Of a stretch of 64,000 bases of DNA, positions 50,334-59,851 are shown one piece after another. The notes below the pieces were generated by a model that did no database searches, was not told where the DNA came from, and was given only the letters and a program-made list of their open reading frames with translations. Source of the stretch: AG2 sp036493735. GTDB taxonomy: Bacteria; Gemmatimonadota; Gemmatimonadetes; Gemmatimonadales; Gemmatimonadaceae. The DNA is taken from assembly GCA_036493735.1 (NCBI GenBank), contig DASXPH010000020.1, forward strand, positions 49,949 through 113,948. Direction: 5' to 3'. Made by a program: the position numbers and the translations under genes. Each line of letters begins with the position of its first letter. Position 1 is the stretch's first letter.

Positions 50334-51212
50334 ATGCTACGCATCGCTCTGCCTAACAAGGGACGTCTCGCCGACGACACGCGCGAGCTCTTTGCCGACG
50401 CCGGCCTCGAGGTCCGCGCCCGTGGTGAACGCGCTCTCACTGCATCGCTCGGCGGCATCTTCGAAGCCATCTTCGTCCGTGCGCAAGACATTCCCGAATT
50501 CGTCGCCGATGGCGCCGCCGACGTGGGCGTCACCGGTTGGGACCTCGTGTCAGAGTCCGATCGAGCGCTCTCCTGCCTGGCGGATCTCGAGTTCGGGCGT
50601 TGCCGTCTCGCCGTCGCGGCGAAGGAGGAGATCGGCATCGACGCCGTCGACGACGTGCCCGTCGGGGCACGAGTGGCGACGAGCTTTCCCCGGCTCACCG
50701 AGCGTTACTTCGCCGCGCGCGACCTGCCCGTCGAAGTCGTACCGGTCTCCGGAGCAGCGGAAATTGCGCCCCACCTCGGCATCGCCGACATCGTCGTCGA
50801 TCTCGTCTCGACCGGATCGACGCTTCGCACGAATGGCCTCAAGGAAGTCGCCACCGTGCTCGAGTCGTCGGCTCGTCTCATCGTCGCCTCCGACGGCGGC
50901 ATCGCCACGCGGGTGCAGCCTGCCACCCGAGAGCGCGACCTGGGCGAACTGGTGGCGGCGCTGCAGTCCGTTCTTCGCGCCCGCGGCCAGCGCTACATCA
51001 TGGCCAACGTCCCGAAGGACCAACTCGACGCCGTGCGCGCAGTGCTCCCCGGGATCACCGGCCCGACCGTTATTAATTTGCTCAACGGTGGACGTCACGT
51101 CGCCGTCCACGCGGTGACGCCCGCCGCGGGGATCTATCGCACGGTGGCCGCGCTCAAGGCGCTCGGCGCCGAGGGCATTCTCGTGACGCGCATCGAGCGG
51201 TTGATGCCATGA
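50334..51212 (+). CDS. hisG: ATP phosphoribosyltransferase, long form
   Basis: A 292-residue HisG, first enzyme of histidine synthesis (ATP + PRPP). MLRIALPNKGRL is the standard start, GADVGVTGWD-type sequence (AADVGVTGWDL) and VDLVSTGSTLRTNGL form the active site. The C-terminal about 75 residues (YIMANVPKDQLDAVRAVLPG onward) are the regulatory ACT-like domain of the long form, so hisZ is not needed and feedback inhibition by histidine is expected. It is first in the his operon and under the attenuator. The ATG overlaps no other gene; the stop overlaps hisD (ATGA). Confidence 0.96.
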   Translation: MLRIALPNKGRLADDTRELFADAGLEVRARGERALTASLGGIFEAIFVRAQDIPEFVADGAADVGVTGWDLVSESDRALSCLADLEFGRCRLAVAAKEEIGIDAVDDVPVGARVATSFPRLTERYFAARDLPVEVVPVSGAAEIAPHLGIADIVVDLVSTGSTLRTNGLKEVATVLESSARLIVASDGGIATRVQPATRERDLGELVAALQSVLRARGQRYIMANVPKDQLDAVRAVLPGITGPTVINLLNGGRHVAVHAVTPAAGIYRTVAALKALGAEGILVTRIERLMP

Positions 51213-53704
51213 CCACGCTCAGCCGCGTGAGTGCGGCGTCTCCGAACCGCGACCCCATGTCTGGCGTGAAGCTCCGCTTTCGCGGATCGGCGAGCCGACT
51301 CACCGACGAAGAGCAAAGCGCGCTCTTTTTCCGTGCGTTGAACGTCGATTTGTCGCTGCGCGCGCGAACGGTGGAGATTCTCGCTCGTGTTCGTGAGGAA
51401 GGCGACAGCGCGCTCCTGGCGATGGCGCGCGAATTCGATCGCGCCTCCCTCTCCAGCCTCGAGGTGCCGCGCGAATTCATCGAGCGTGCAGTCACATTCC
51501 TCACCCCCGCTCTCCGTCGCGCCCTCGAGCGCGCGGCCGACAACATCGCGCGCGTCCACCGCGCATTTCTGCCGCAGAGCATGGAGACCTCGCCGGAGCC
51601 GGGCGTGATCGTCGGACGGCGACCGGATCCCTTGCAGCGAGTCGGCGTGTATGCTCCGGGCGGACGCGCCGCGTATCCGAGCAGCGTGTTGATGGGCGTC
51701 GTCCCGGCGCGCGTCGCCGGTGTAGGTGAGGTGATCCTCTGCTCGCCGCCCGGGACCGACGGCTTGCCACCGGCCACCGTCCTCGCCGCGGCCGCGATCG
51801 CCGGCGCTGATCGAGTATTTGCTATCGGCGGCGCTGGTGCCGTGGCCGCGATGGCTTATGGCACCGAGAGTGTCCCGCGCGTAGACCGCATCGTCGGACC
51901 AGGGAACGCTTACGTCACGGAAGCCAAGCTGCAGCTGGCGGGGGTCGTCGGCATCGACTCGCCGGCGGGCCCGAGCGAGCTCCTTGTCATCGCCGACGAG
52001 ACGAGCAATCCGGAGCTCGTCGCTCGCGAGATGATCGCGCAGGCCGAGCACGATCCTTCGGCGTGCGTCGTCGCCATCGTCATGGGCGATCGCATGACCG
52101 GTGCAATCGAAGAGGCGCTCTCTCGTCAGCTCGAGCAATCCCCCCGCCGCGAGATCGTGGAACGGGCGCTCGCCGGGCAGGGCGGCGTGCTCTCGGTGGA
52201 TACCCTCGAGCAGGGCACCGACATCGCGACTCGTTATGCTCCCGAGCACCTCCTCATTGCGCTCGCTGCCGACGACCACTGTCGCGCTTGTGCCTCGCGA
52301 GTCCGCAGTGCGGGCACCGTCTTTGTCGGCGAAAGTGCATCGAATGCATTTGGCGATTACATGACGGGCGCGAACCACGTATTGCCGACACTCGGGCTCG
52401 CGAGGGCTTACTCGGGCCTCTCGATCCTGGATTTCTTCCGCTGGACGACGTATCAGCGGGTGGACCGTGCGGCGGCGGCACGACTCGCCGACGATGTCGC
52501 CCTGCTCGCGAACGCGGAAGGGCTGCCGGGTCACGCCGCCGCGGCCGGTGCGTGGGCGAGCGACTCTGCCCCCGTGGAGCGACGCACCGCGACGCCCGAC
52601 GCGGCGAGCCTCGTTCGGCGCGATATTGCGTTGCTCGCGACATATGTGGAATCCAAGGACGCGGACGGCGCGCCTAACGGTGCAGCGCCGGCTTCGTGCG
52701 TCGATCTCAGTGACAACACGAATCTCTGGGGCGCACCCCCCGCCGCTGTCATCGCCTTGCGCGACTCACCCCCCGCACGATATCCCGCGCCCTACTCTGC
52801 CGAATTGAAGGAGGCGCTTCGCCGTTATCTCGGGATCGAAGACGCGGGCATCGTCACCGGCTGCGGCTCCGACGATGTGCTCGACGCAACGATTCGCGCA
52901 TTCGCCGAGCCCGGTGACCGGATCGCGTATTCCGTGCCGACCTTCTCGATGATCCCGACGTTCGCCCGCTTGAATGGGCTCGTCCCCGTGGAAATCCCAC
53001 TCCGCGATGAGTGCGACGGGTTCGACATCGACGCCGACCGACTCGGCGGCAGTGGCGCGAAGATCATCTACGTCTGCGCACCAAACAACCCGACGGGGAC
53101 GGGAGTGTCCCGCGAGTCCCTCGAACGGCTCGTCGAGCGCGCGCAAGGTTTGGTAATCATCGACGAAGCCTACGCCGAGTTCGCCCCAACGACGAACATG
53201 GATTTCGTTAGGCGCTCCGCGCGGGTGGTCGTGACTCGCACGCTCTCGAAAGCGTTTGGACTGGCCGGCCTCCGCATCGGTTATGGCGTCGGAGCACCGG
53301 ACACCGTCGATTTCGTCGAGCGGGCGCGCGGGCCATACAAGGTGAACGCCGCCGCCGAACGCGCGGCGTTGGCGGCGCTCGCGAATTCATCCGAGGCGCT
53401 CGGCTGGGTGCGACACCACGCCCTCCTCGCGTGTGAGAACCGCGATCGCCTGGCGGCGCGACTGCGCGATCTTGGTTTCGCTCCCCTGCCCTCGTGCACG
53501 AATTTCGTGCTCGTCCCGCATGCACGAGCAGTAAAGCTGGGACAGCGACTGCGCGCGGATGGAATCATCGTGCGCACGCTCACGAATCTCCCGCGTGATC
53601 TAGCGTCTCTCGACGCTGCCGCGGGTTGCGCTCTCCGCATCGGCGTCGGTCCATGGAGCATCATGGAGCGTCTGCTCCACTCGCTCGGAGCAGCGGCGGT
53701 ATGA
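51209..53704 (+). CDS. hisD: Fused histidinol dehydrogenase - histidinol-phosphate aminotransferase
   Basis: One uninterrupted 831-residue frame. Residues about 15-435 are HisD: RVGVYAPGGRAAYPSSVLMG, IVGPGNAYVTEAKLQ, AGPSELLVIAD, QAEHDPSA and ANHVLPT with zinc and catalytic histidines. A linker of about 50 residues rich in Ala/Asp follows. Residues about 485-831 are HisC, a fold-type I PLP enzyme: VTGCGSDDVLDATIRAF, APNNPTGTG, IIDEAYAEF and the PLP lysine near residue 680 in TRTLSKAFGLAGLRIGYG. It would carry out the last two-step oxidation and the transamination, which are not consecutive reactions. Overlaps hisG and hisH by 4 bp. Confidence 0.95.
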   Translation: MTTLSRVSAASPNRDPMSGVKLRFRGSASRLTDEEQSALFFRALNVDLSLRARTVEILARVREEGDSALLAMAREFDRASLSSLEVPREFIERAVTFLTPALRRALERAADNIARVHRAFLPQSMETSPEPGVIVGRRPDPLQRVGVYAPGGRAAYPSSVLMGVVPARVAGVGEVILCSPPGTDGLPPATVLAAAAIAGADRVFAIGGAGAVAAMAYGTESVPRVDRIVGPGNAYVTEAKLQLAGVVGIDSPAGPSELLVIADETSNPELVAREMIAQAEHDPSACVVAIVMGDRMTGAIEEALSRQLEQSPRREIVERALAGQGGVLSVDTLEQGTDIATRYAPEHLLIALAADDHCRACASRVRSAGTVFVGESASNAFGDYMTGANHVLPTLGLARAYSGLSILDFFRWTTYQRVDRAAAARLADDVALLANAEGLPGHAAAAGAWASDSAPVERRTATPDAASLVRRDIALLATYVESKDADGAPNGAAPASCVDLSDNTNLWGAPPAAVIALRDSPPARYPAPYSAELKEALRRYLGIEDAGIVTGCGSDDVLDATIRAFAEPGDRIAYSVPTFSMIPTFARLNGLVPVEIPLRDECDGFDIDADRLGGSGAKIIYVCAPNNPTGTGVSRESLERLVERAQGLVIIDEAYAEFAPTTNMDFVRRSARVVVTRTLSKAFGLAGLRIGYGVGAPDTVDFVERARGPYKVNAAAERAALAALANSSEALGWVRHHALLACENRDRLAARLRDLGFAPLPSCTNFVLVPHARAVKLGQRLRADGIIVRTLTNLPRDLASLDAAAGCALRIGVGPWSIMERLLHSLGAAAV

Positions 53705-54345
53705 CGAGAGCGACGGCCACTGTCGCGATCTTCGACTACGGCGCGGGTAATCTCCACTCGCTCGCCAAAGCCGTCGCTGCGCCTGGTTTTGACGTTGCCA
53801 TCGTTTCCGACGCCGTCGTCGCTGTGAACAGCGATGCGTACGACTGTCTCGTCCTTCCTGGCGTCGGCGCCTTCGCCGCCGCCGCCGAGCGCATCGCACC
53901 GGCACGAAAGGTCCTGCGCGCGGCGATCGACAACGGCTTTCCCTTGATCGGCATCTGCCTCGGCATGCAGTTGCTCTTCGACTCGAGCGAGGAAGGCACC
54001 GGTCGGGGGCTCGGTATCATTCCCGGTCGCGTTCGGCGGCTCCGCGCCTCGCGCGTCCCGCAGATTGGCTGGAACACCATCGAGGAGCCCGCAGGCCCCG
54101 ACGACGCGACCCTCGCTCTGGCGTACTACGCGAACAGCTTTGTCTGCGAACCGCGCGACGAAGGGTGGGTCACCGCCTGGAGTAGCTACGAGAGCGATCG
54201 ATTTCCAGCGGCCGTCCGCGCCGGCCCATTGGGCAATGTCGTCGGCGTGCAGTTTCATCCGGAGAAGAGCTCGAGCAACGGCGTGCGCTATCTCCGGAGG
54301 CTGCTCGCGCGCGCGACACGGCGCGATGCCGAGGCGCCTCGATGA
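53701..54345 (+). CDS. hisH: Imidazole glycerol phosphate synthase, glutaminase subunit
   Basis: A 214-residue class I glutamine amidotransferase. The nucleophile cysteine is in GICLGMQLLFDSSEEG, the oxyanion strand in VLPGVGAFA, and the His/Glu pair in GVQFHPEKSS. It supplies ammonia to HisF. ATG 53701 overlaps the hisDC stop and the stop overlaps hisA. Confidence 0.95.
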   Translation: MTRATATVAIFDYGAGNLHSLAKAVAAPGFDVAIVSDAVVAVNSDAYDCLVLPGVGAFAAAAERIAPARKVLRAAIDNGFPLIGICLGMQLLFDSSEEGTGRGLGIIPGRVRRLRASRVPQIGWNTIEEPAGPDDATLALAYYANSFVCEPRDEGWVTAWSSYESDRFPAAVRAGPLGNVVGVQFHPEKSSSNGVRYLRRLLARATRRDAEAPR

Positions 54346-55055
54346 TCGCGATTCCGGCGGTGGATCTGCGCGACGGTACGTGCGTGCAACTGGTGGGCGG
54401 CTCGTACGCCGATGAACGCGTGCGCCTGCAGAACCCAGCGGCTGTCGCGGCGCACTGGCGTGAGATTGGATTTCGGCGGCTGCACGTCGTGGATCTCGAT
54501 GCCGCCACGGGTCGCGGCAACAACGATTCCGTGATCGACGAGATCCTTCGCGATGGGTCGGGCGACCTGCAGATTGGCGGCGGCGTTCGGACCACCGAGC
54601 GCGTCGACGCGCTGCTCCGAGCCGGCGCCCAGCGCGTCGTCGTCGGTACACGAGCGATCGAGCATCCACAATGGCTTGCCGATCTCACCGCGCGCCATCC
54701 GAACCGCATCATCCTCGCGGCGGACGTCCGTGGGCGCAATCTCGTCACGCACGGCTGGGCTCAGGAGCTGCCCGCGAATATCTTCGCGCTCGTGAGCGAT
54801 CTCTCATCATTGTCCCTCGCGGCGCTGCTCGTCACCGCCGTGCACGTCGAGGGACAGATGCGCGGCCCTGATCTGGAGCTCGTCCAGGATCTCGTCTCGC
54901 GTACGCGGCTGCCTATCATCGCTTCCGGTGGGGTGGGTGCCGTCGACGATCTGCACGCTCTCGCCGAGCGTGGTGCCGCGGGTGTCATCATTGGCATGGC
55001 GCTTTACACGGGCGCGCTCGATCCGCGCGTCGTCGCTACGGAGTTCGCAACTTGA
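54342..55055 (+). CDS. hisA: Phosphoribosylformimino-5-aminoimidazole carboxamide ribotide isomerase
   Basis: A 237-residue (beta/alpha)8 barrel. IPAVDLRDGTCVQLVGG carries the first catalytic aspartate, VDLDAATGRG and QIGGGVRT the phosphate-binding half, and IASGGVGAVDDL the second half. It isomerises ProFAR to PRFAR. The central LVTAVHVEGQMRGPDLELVQ region replaces the more usual IYTDI-type stretch, but overall the protein is typical. Overlaps hisH by 4 bp; hisB follows after 31 bp. Confidence 0.93.
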   Translation: MIAIPAVDLRDGTCVQLVGGSYADERVRLQNPAAVAAHWREIGFRRLHVVDLDAATGRGNNDSVIDEILRDGSGDLQIGGGVRTTERVDALLRAGAQRVVVGTRAIEHPQWLADLTARHPNRIILAADVRGRNLVTHGWAQELPANIFALVSDLSSLSLAALLVTAVHVEGQMRGPDLELVQDLVSRTRLPIIASGGVGAVDDLHALAERGAAGVIIGMALYTGALDPRVVATEFAT

Positions 55056-55086
55056 CAACTACTCTCTTGCTCTGGGAACGCGTCGT

Positions 55087-55635
55087 ATGTCAGTGATTTC
55101 TCGCGAGACCCGGGAGACGCGCATCCGAGTCGAGCTCACCGGCGGCGATGCGGTCGGCGTGAGCGCCATCGAGACGACGATTCCCTTCCTCGATCACATG
55201 CTCGGCACCCTCGCCCGATACGCGGGGTTGTCGCTTCGTGTTCAGGCGACTGGAGATCTTCGCCACCATCTCATCGAAGACGTCGCGATCTGCGTCGGCG
55301 CGGCGCTCGCCGAGCACACGCCGCCTAACGTGGCACGCTACGGCGACCGCACCATTCCCATGGACGATGCCCTCGTCCACTGCGCCCTCGACCTCGGTGG
55401 CCGTCCGTATTATCGCGGGCCGCTGCCAAGCACCCTCTACGATCACTGGATGCGTTCGTTCAGCGACAACGCCCGCGCCACCTTACATCTCCGCGTACTC
55501 CGCGGCGTCGATCGCCACCACGTCGTGGAAGCAGCGTTCAAGGCGCTGGGGCTCGCCGTGCGGGATGCCCTCGCCGATCATGGAACGGTGTTCTCGACCA
55601 AGGGAGCCGTCCGCTCCGGGAAGGACGCATGCTGA
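55087..55635 (+). CDS. hisB: Imidazoleglycerol-phosphate dehydratase
   Basis: A 182-residue monofunctional IGPD. The manganese-binding repeats are visible as FLDHMLGTLARY, DLRHHLIEDVAICVG, and VLRGVDRHHVVEAAFKALG; DDALVHCALDLGGRPYY is conserved. ATG 55087 gives the expected length; frames further upstream overlap hisA and are not protein-like. The last 7 bp overlap hisF. Confidence 0.95.
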   Translation: MSVISRETRETRIRVELTGGDAVGVSAIETTIPFLDHMLGTLARYAGLSLRVQATGDLRHHLIEDVAICVGAALAEHTPPNVARYGDRTIPMDDALVHCALDLGGRPYYRGPLPSTLYDHWMRSFSDNARATLHLRVLRGVDRHHVVEAAFKALGLAVRDALADHGTVFSTKGAVRSGKDAC

Positions 55636-56399
55636 CTCGACGCGTCATCATTTGTCTCGACGTGCGCGACGGGCGCGTCGTGAAAGGCGTCAACTTCACC
55701 GGGCTGCGCGACATCGGTGATCCGGTGGCATTGGCAGAGCGCTACGAACGAGAGGGCGCCGACGAGATCGTGTTCCTCGACATCACCGCCAGCGCCGACG
55801 CACGCGCCACGATGTGGGACGTCGTGCGTCGCACCGCCGAGCGGCTTTTCATTCCCCTCACCCTCGGCGGCGGCATCCGTAGCGCCGACGACGTCGCGCT
55901 CGCGCTCCGCGCCGGTGCCGACAAGGTGAGCATCAACACCGCCGCCGTCGAGCGACCGGAGGTTCTCACCGAGTCGGCGGCTCGCTTCGGCTCTCAATGT
56001 GTCGTCGCGAGCATCGACGCGAAGCGTGTGAAAGACGGGGAGAGCTGGGAGGTGTACGTGCGCGGCGGCCGCGAGCCGACGGGCAAGGATGCCGTCCCGT
56101 GGGCGATCGAGTGTGTCGAGCGCGGCGCCGGCGAGATTCTGCTCACGAGCATCGACCGTGACGGCACTCACTCTGGCTACGACGTCGAGCTCACGCGCAC
56201 GATCGCGCGACGCGTCGATATCCCAGTGGTCGCATCGGGCGGGGCCGGCGGAGCCGCTCATGTGCTGGACGCCCTGCGCGAGGGCGAAGCAGATGCCGCG
56301 CTGGTGGCTGGCATCGTTCACGATGGCGACACGACGATCGGCGAGATCAAGCGTGTCCTCGCCGCCGGTGGTCTGCCGGTCCGCGCCGCGGGACTTTAG
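55629..56399 (+). CDS. hisF: Imidazole glycerol phosphate synthase, cyclase subunit
   Basis: A 256-residue barrel. RVIICLDVRDGRVVKGVNF holds the first catalytic aspartate, FLDITASADAR the second region, GGGIRSADDV and ASGGAGGAAHV the two phosphate sites, and LLTSIDRDGTHSGYDVELT the second catalytic aspartate. It forms IGP and AICAR using ammonia channelled from HisH. ATG 55629 overlaps hisB. Confidence 0.96.
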   Translation: MLTRRVIICLDVRDGRVVKGVNFTGLRDIGDPVALAERYEREGADEIVFLDITASADARATMWDVVRRTAERLFIPLTLGGGIRSADDVALALRAGADKVSINTAAVERPEVLTESAARFGSQCVVASIDAKRVKDGESWEVYVRGGREPTGKDAVPWAIECVERGAGEILLTSIDRDGTHSGYDVELTRTIARRVDIPVVASGGAGGAAHVLDALREGEADAALVAGIVHDGDTTIGEIKRVLAAGGLPVRAAGL

Positions 56400-56402
56400 C
56401 AT

Positions 56403-57032
56403 ATGCTGACCATCGATCTCGACGCGCTCGACTTCGGCAAAGGTGGCGGCCTGGTGACTGTCGTCGTGCAGGACGCCGCGAGCGCCGCCGTGCTCATGGT
56501 CGCGCACGCGGATCGCGAGGCGCTCGAACGCACGCTAACCACGGGCGAGATGCATTTTCGTTCGCGCACCCGCGGCCTCTGGCACAAGGGCGCGACGAGC
56601 GGAAATGTGCAGCGTGTCGTATCGCTTTCCGCGGACTGCGACGGCGACGCCGTGCTGGCGCGCGTCGTCCCAGCCGGGCCAGCCTGTCACACCGGCGCCA
56701 CATCCTGCTTTGGCAAGCAGCAGGCGCTGCGCACGCTCGCGGCGCTCGACACCACGATCGCGGCGCGCGCATCGCAGTTGGAGACGGCAGAGGCGCACAG
56801 CGAGACCGCTAACCTGACGAGCTACACGCAGCGCCTGCTGGACAACCGCAACCTGCGTCTGAAGAAGCTGGGTGAGGAGGCGGCGGAGCTCGTGCTCGCC
56901 TGCGCCGACGACGACCCTGTTCGCGCCACCGAGGAGGCGGCGGACCTGTTCTATCACACCCTCGTCGCCCTGCGCGCGATCGGCGTTGGCTGGACCGACG
57001 TGGCGGCAGTACTCGAGGCGCGTCGCTCCTGA
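56403..57032 (+). CDS. hisI: Bifunctional phosphoribosyl-AMP cyclohydrolase / phosphoribosyl-ATP pyrophosphatase
   Basis: A 209-residue HisIE fusion. The N-terminal cyclohydrolase has WHKGATSGNVQRV and the metal site SADCDGDAVLARV with GPACHTGATSCF. The C-terminal pyrophosphatase helices include LKKLGEEAAELVLACADD and ATEEAADLFYHTLVALRA. It performs steps two and three of the pathway. Last gene of the his operon, starting 3 bp after hisF; no terminator is evident before the next gene. Confidence 0.94.
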   Translation: MLTIDLDALDFGKGGGLVTVVVQDAASAAVLMVAHADREALERTLTTGEMHFRSRTRGLWHKGATSGNVQRVVSLSADCDGDAVLARVVPAGPACHTGATSCFGKQQALRTLAALDTTIAARASQLETAEAHSETANLTSYTQRLLDNRNLRLKKLGEEAAELVLACADDDPVRATEEAADLFYHTLVALRAIGVGWTDVAAVLEARRS

Positions 57033-57070
57033 GAGTTGCTCGATTGCGGAACGGAGGAGAGAATAGTCCG

Positions 57071-59728
57071 ATGAAAATCCCTTCCGCTCGCCTCCTCCGC
57101 GTTGTCTCCGTCGCGGCGCTCCTGCCCTTCCCCGTCGCCGCCCAGCCAGCGAAGCCGCTACCGACACCGGAGTCCTCCTTTGGATTCCCCGTCGGCGCGG
57201 ACCACAAGCTGTTCGACTACGAGCAATCCATCGCCTACTTCCGCCGCCTGGCAGCGGCGAGCAACCGCGTCAGGCTCATCGACCTCGGCCAGACCTCCTT
57301 CGGGCGCACGTTCACCGTCGCGCTCATCTCGTCCCCGGAGAACCTCGCGCATCTCGATCAGATCCGCCGCGTAAACATGCGGCTGGCGCACCCCGAAGGG
57401 TTGACCGACAGCGCCGCGCACCGGCTGGCCCGCGACGGCAAGGTGCTCGTCGACATCAGCGGCGGGCTTCATGCGTCGGAGATCGCCGGCTCGCAGCACA
57501 CGCCCCTCCTCGCGTACGAGCTGCTCGCGCACGCCGACGATCCACGCAACAAGGCGATCCTCGACAATGTCGTGCTCTTCCTCTGGCCGTCGATCAATCC
57601 GGACGGCCAGGACATCGTCGTCAATTGGTGCCGCGCCCGCGACGAGCAGAAGAACACGGCACCGATGGAGCTCTATCAGAAGTACATCGGCCACGACAAC
57701 AACCGTGATGCGTATATGCTCAACGTCGTGGAGTCGCGCGTGATTCAGCGCACCTGGCGCGATTGGGAGCCGGACATCATCTATGTGCACCACCAGTCGC
57801 CTCCCTTCCCACTGCGCATCTGGATTCCCCCCTTCGCCGATCCAGTGGGGCTGCGCGTGCCGCCGATCATGGCGCGCGAGGTGAACGCGATTGGAACGCG
57901 GATCGCCGAGGAGCTGGACGCGAATGGTCAGCCGGGCGCCGTCCATCAACTCGCGACATTCGACGCCTGGTATCCCGGCTACATCGACTACATGCCGATG
58001 TACCAGAACATCGCCGCGTGGTGGACGGAGACGCAGGGGGGCGACTGCGCCAATCCGCGCACGACCACCGTCGACAGCTTGCCCGCGCAGTATCGCGACC
58101 TCCGTCCCACGACGATGTACCTCAGTCCCTGGGTCGAGGGCAAGTGGGGGCTGCGCGACGCGGTCAACTACATGCTCACCGCATCGCTCGCCACCCTGAA
58201 CTACGCGTCAAAGTTTCGCGAGGAAATTCTTTATAATCGCTATCAGGCGGGGCGCAACACGATTCAGCAATATCGAAATAGTCCCCCATACGCGTATCTG
58301 ATTCGTCAGGCGCAGTACGATCCCGTCGCGCCGGCGCAGCTGCTCGAGCGTCTCGCGTTCATGGGCGTTCGGGTGAAGCAGCTCGATCGCGACATGACAT
58401 ACGACGGCGCTTCCTATCCGAAGGGTACCTGGGTCATCCCGATGGATCAGGAGTACGCGCAGCTCGTCCGCGAGCTCTTCGAGGCGCAGAAATACCCCGA
58501 GATCAAGGACGACACACCGTACGATGCCGCCGGCTGGACGCTACCCTATCAAATGAATGTGGACGTCGTGGAAGGCCACACGCCACTTTCACCCGACTTC
58601 CGCGCGGCACTGCTGAATGTCGAAGGAAAGGCGGTGGACTGGCACACGACGGCCGACGCGCCGTTCGCTACGAATGCCGCCGCGGCGGGGGTCGCGCCCC
58701 TTTCTGGCGAGATATCGGGTGAGGGCAACCTCGTCGTGCTGGATCCCAAGCAGAACAATTCCTTTCGGTTATTGAACCGTGCTCTCGCTTCGAGCGCGAC
58801 GCTGCGCTTCGCGCCGGCGACACCGTCGCGCGGAGCTCGCTGGATACTTCAGGGCGGCGACTCGGCAGCAATCGCAGGATTGGCGAACGACCTGTCGGTG
58901 CAGGCGACGCGCACGACCGCGGCGGCATTGCCCAACACGGCCTCGGCCCGGGCGCGCGTTGCCCTGTACAAAGGGCGGCCGGGCGACATGGACGAAGGAT
59001 GGACGGAGTGGCTCCTCGACAACCACGACTTCCATTACACCCTCATCACGCCAACCGACCTTCACGGGGGAAACCTCGGCGCGCGCTTCGACGTCATCAT
59101 CGTCGCCTCGCAGGGCCTAACGACAGCCCGGCGCGGCGGGCGCGGCGCCGCGGCGACGCCCGACAGCGCGAACCTCGCCGAGGACAGCAGTCGCGTGCGG
59201 GCGTTCGACGAGTTCGTGAAAGGAGGCGGCACTATCGTCGCCTGGAACCAGGGGGCGACCGCCGTCGCGAATGCCCTGCATCTCCCTGTGCGGAATGTCA
59301 TCGATGGCGTACCGCGCCGCGACTACTTTACGGGCGGCTCGATCATGCAGGTCACCGTCGATTCGACGCACCCTGTGATGGCGGGTATGCCGGCCCGCGC
59401 CGACGTCTTCGTCTTCAACAGCCCGGTATTCACGACCCTCGACGGTTTCGAGGGGTCGGTACTCGCGAAGTATCCGAGCGACGGTCCCATTCTGCGCTCG
59501 GGCTATCTCGTTGGACAGAAATACATGCAGGGGATGGCGGCAGCGCTGGACGTGAAGCACGAGCGCGGGCACGTGGTGTTGATCGCCTTTCAGCCACAGT
59601 GGCGCGGCCAGTCCACGGGCACCTTCCGCGTCGTCTTCAACGCCGCGCTCTTCGGCGGCGACGTGGCGGCGCAGGCGCGTGGAGCACCTGGCTTCTGGAC
59701 CGCTCCCGCGTTAGGCACCGACCGCTGA
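57071..59728 (+). CDS. M14 family zinc carboxypeptidase, secreted
   Basis: An 885-residue protein with a signal peptide (cleavage near PVAAQ). The M14 domain at about 40-350 has the zinc motif GGLHASEIAG (HxxE), LWPSINPDGQDIV, HDNNRDAYMLN (substrate carboxylate region) and YVHHQSPPFPL. The C-terminal part includes a segment like a class I amidotransferase-type domain (IIVASQGL, FVKGGGTIVAWNQG, LIAFQPQWRGQ). Such long exported M14 proteins are common in FCB bacteria and presumably trim peptides outside the cytoplasm. ATG 57071 follows a GGAGGAGAG ribosome site 39 bp after the his operon. Confidence 0.9.
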   Translation: MKIPSARLLRVVSVAALLPFPVAAQPAKPLPTPESSFGFPVGADHKLFDYEQSIAYFRRLAAASNRVRLIDLGQTSFGRTFTVALISSPENLAHLDQIRRVNMRLAHPEGLTDSAAHRLARDGKVLVDISGGLHASEIAGSQHTPLLAYELLAHADDPRNKAILDNVVLFLWPSINPDGQDIVVNWCRARDEQKNTAPMELYQKYIGHDNNRDAYMLNVVESRVIQRTWRDWEPDIIYVHHQSPPFPLRIWIPPFADPVGLRVPPIMAREVNAIGTRIAEELDANGQPGAVHQLATFDAWYPGYIDYMPMYQNIAAWWTETQGGDCANPRTTTVDSLPAQYRDLRPTTMYLSPWVEGKWGLRDAVNYMLTASLATLNYASKFREEILYNRYQAGRNTIQQYRNSPPYAYLIRQAQYDPVAPAQLLERLAFMGVRVKQLDRDMTYDGASYPKGTWVIPMDQEYAQLVRELFEAQKYPEIKDDTPYDAAGWTLPYQMNVDVVEGHTPLSPDFRAALLNVEGKAVDWHTTADAPFATNAAAAGVAPLSGEISGEGNLVVLDPKQNNSFRLLNRALASSATLRFAPATPSRGARWILQGGDSAAIAGLANDLSVQATRTTAAALPNTASARARVALYKGRPGDMDEGWTEWLLDNHDFHYTLITPTDLHGGNLGARFDVIIVASQGLTTARRGGRGAAATPDSANLAEDSSRVRAFDEFVKGGGTIVAWNQGATAVANALHLPVRNVIDGVPRRDYFTGGSIMQVTVDSTHPVMAGMPARADVFVFNSPVFTTLDGFEGSVLAKYPSDGPILRSGYLVGQKYMQGMAAALDVKHERGHVVLIAFQPQWRGQSTGTFRVVFNAALFGGDVAAQARGAPGFWTAPALGTDR

Positions 59729-59851
59729 GCGGTATCGCCCTCTCGCGGTCAGGCGGCCCTGCCGCCCCGCGCCGCAGTCGCTTCGTCCCGGCCGTGATCG
59801 GTTCGTCACTGGGGCGAAGCGAAGGCCGCCGAACCATCCCACCGTAAGCTC
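59729..59851 (+). other. Intergenic region with an inverted repeat before the kinase
   Basis: CGCTTCGTCCC and GGGGCGAAGCG (about 59778-59823) form a 10 of 11 inverted repeat around about 20 bp, but no T-run follows, so I do not call it a terminator. A smaller GGCGG/CCGCC hairpin precedes it. No other gene is seen. Confidence 0.35.
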
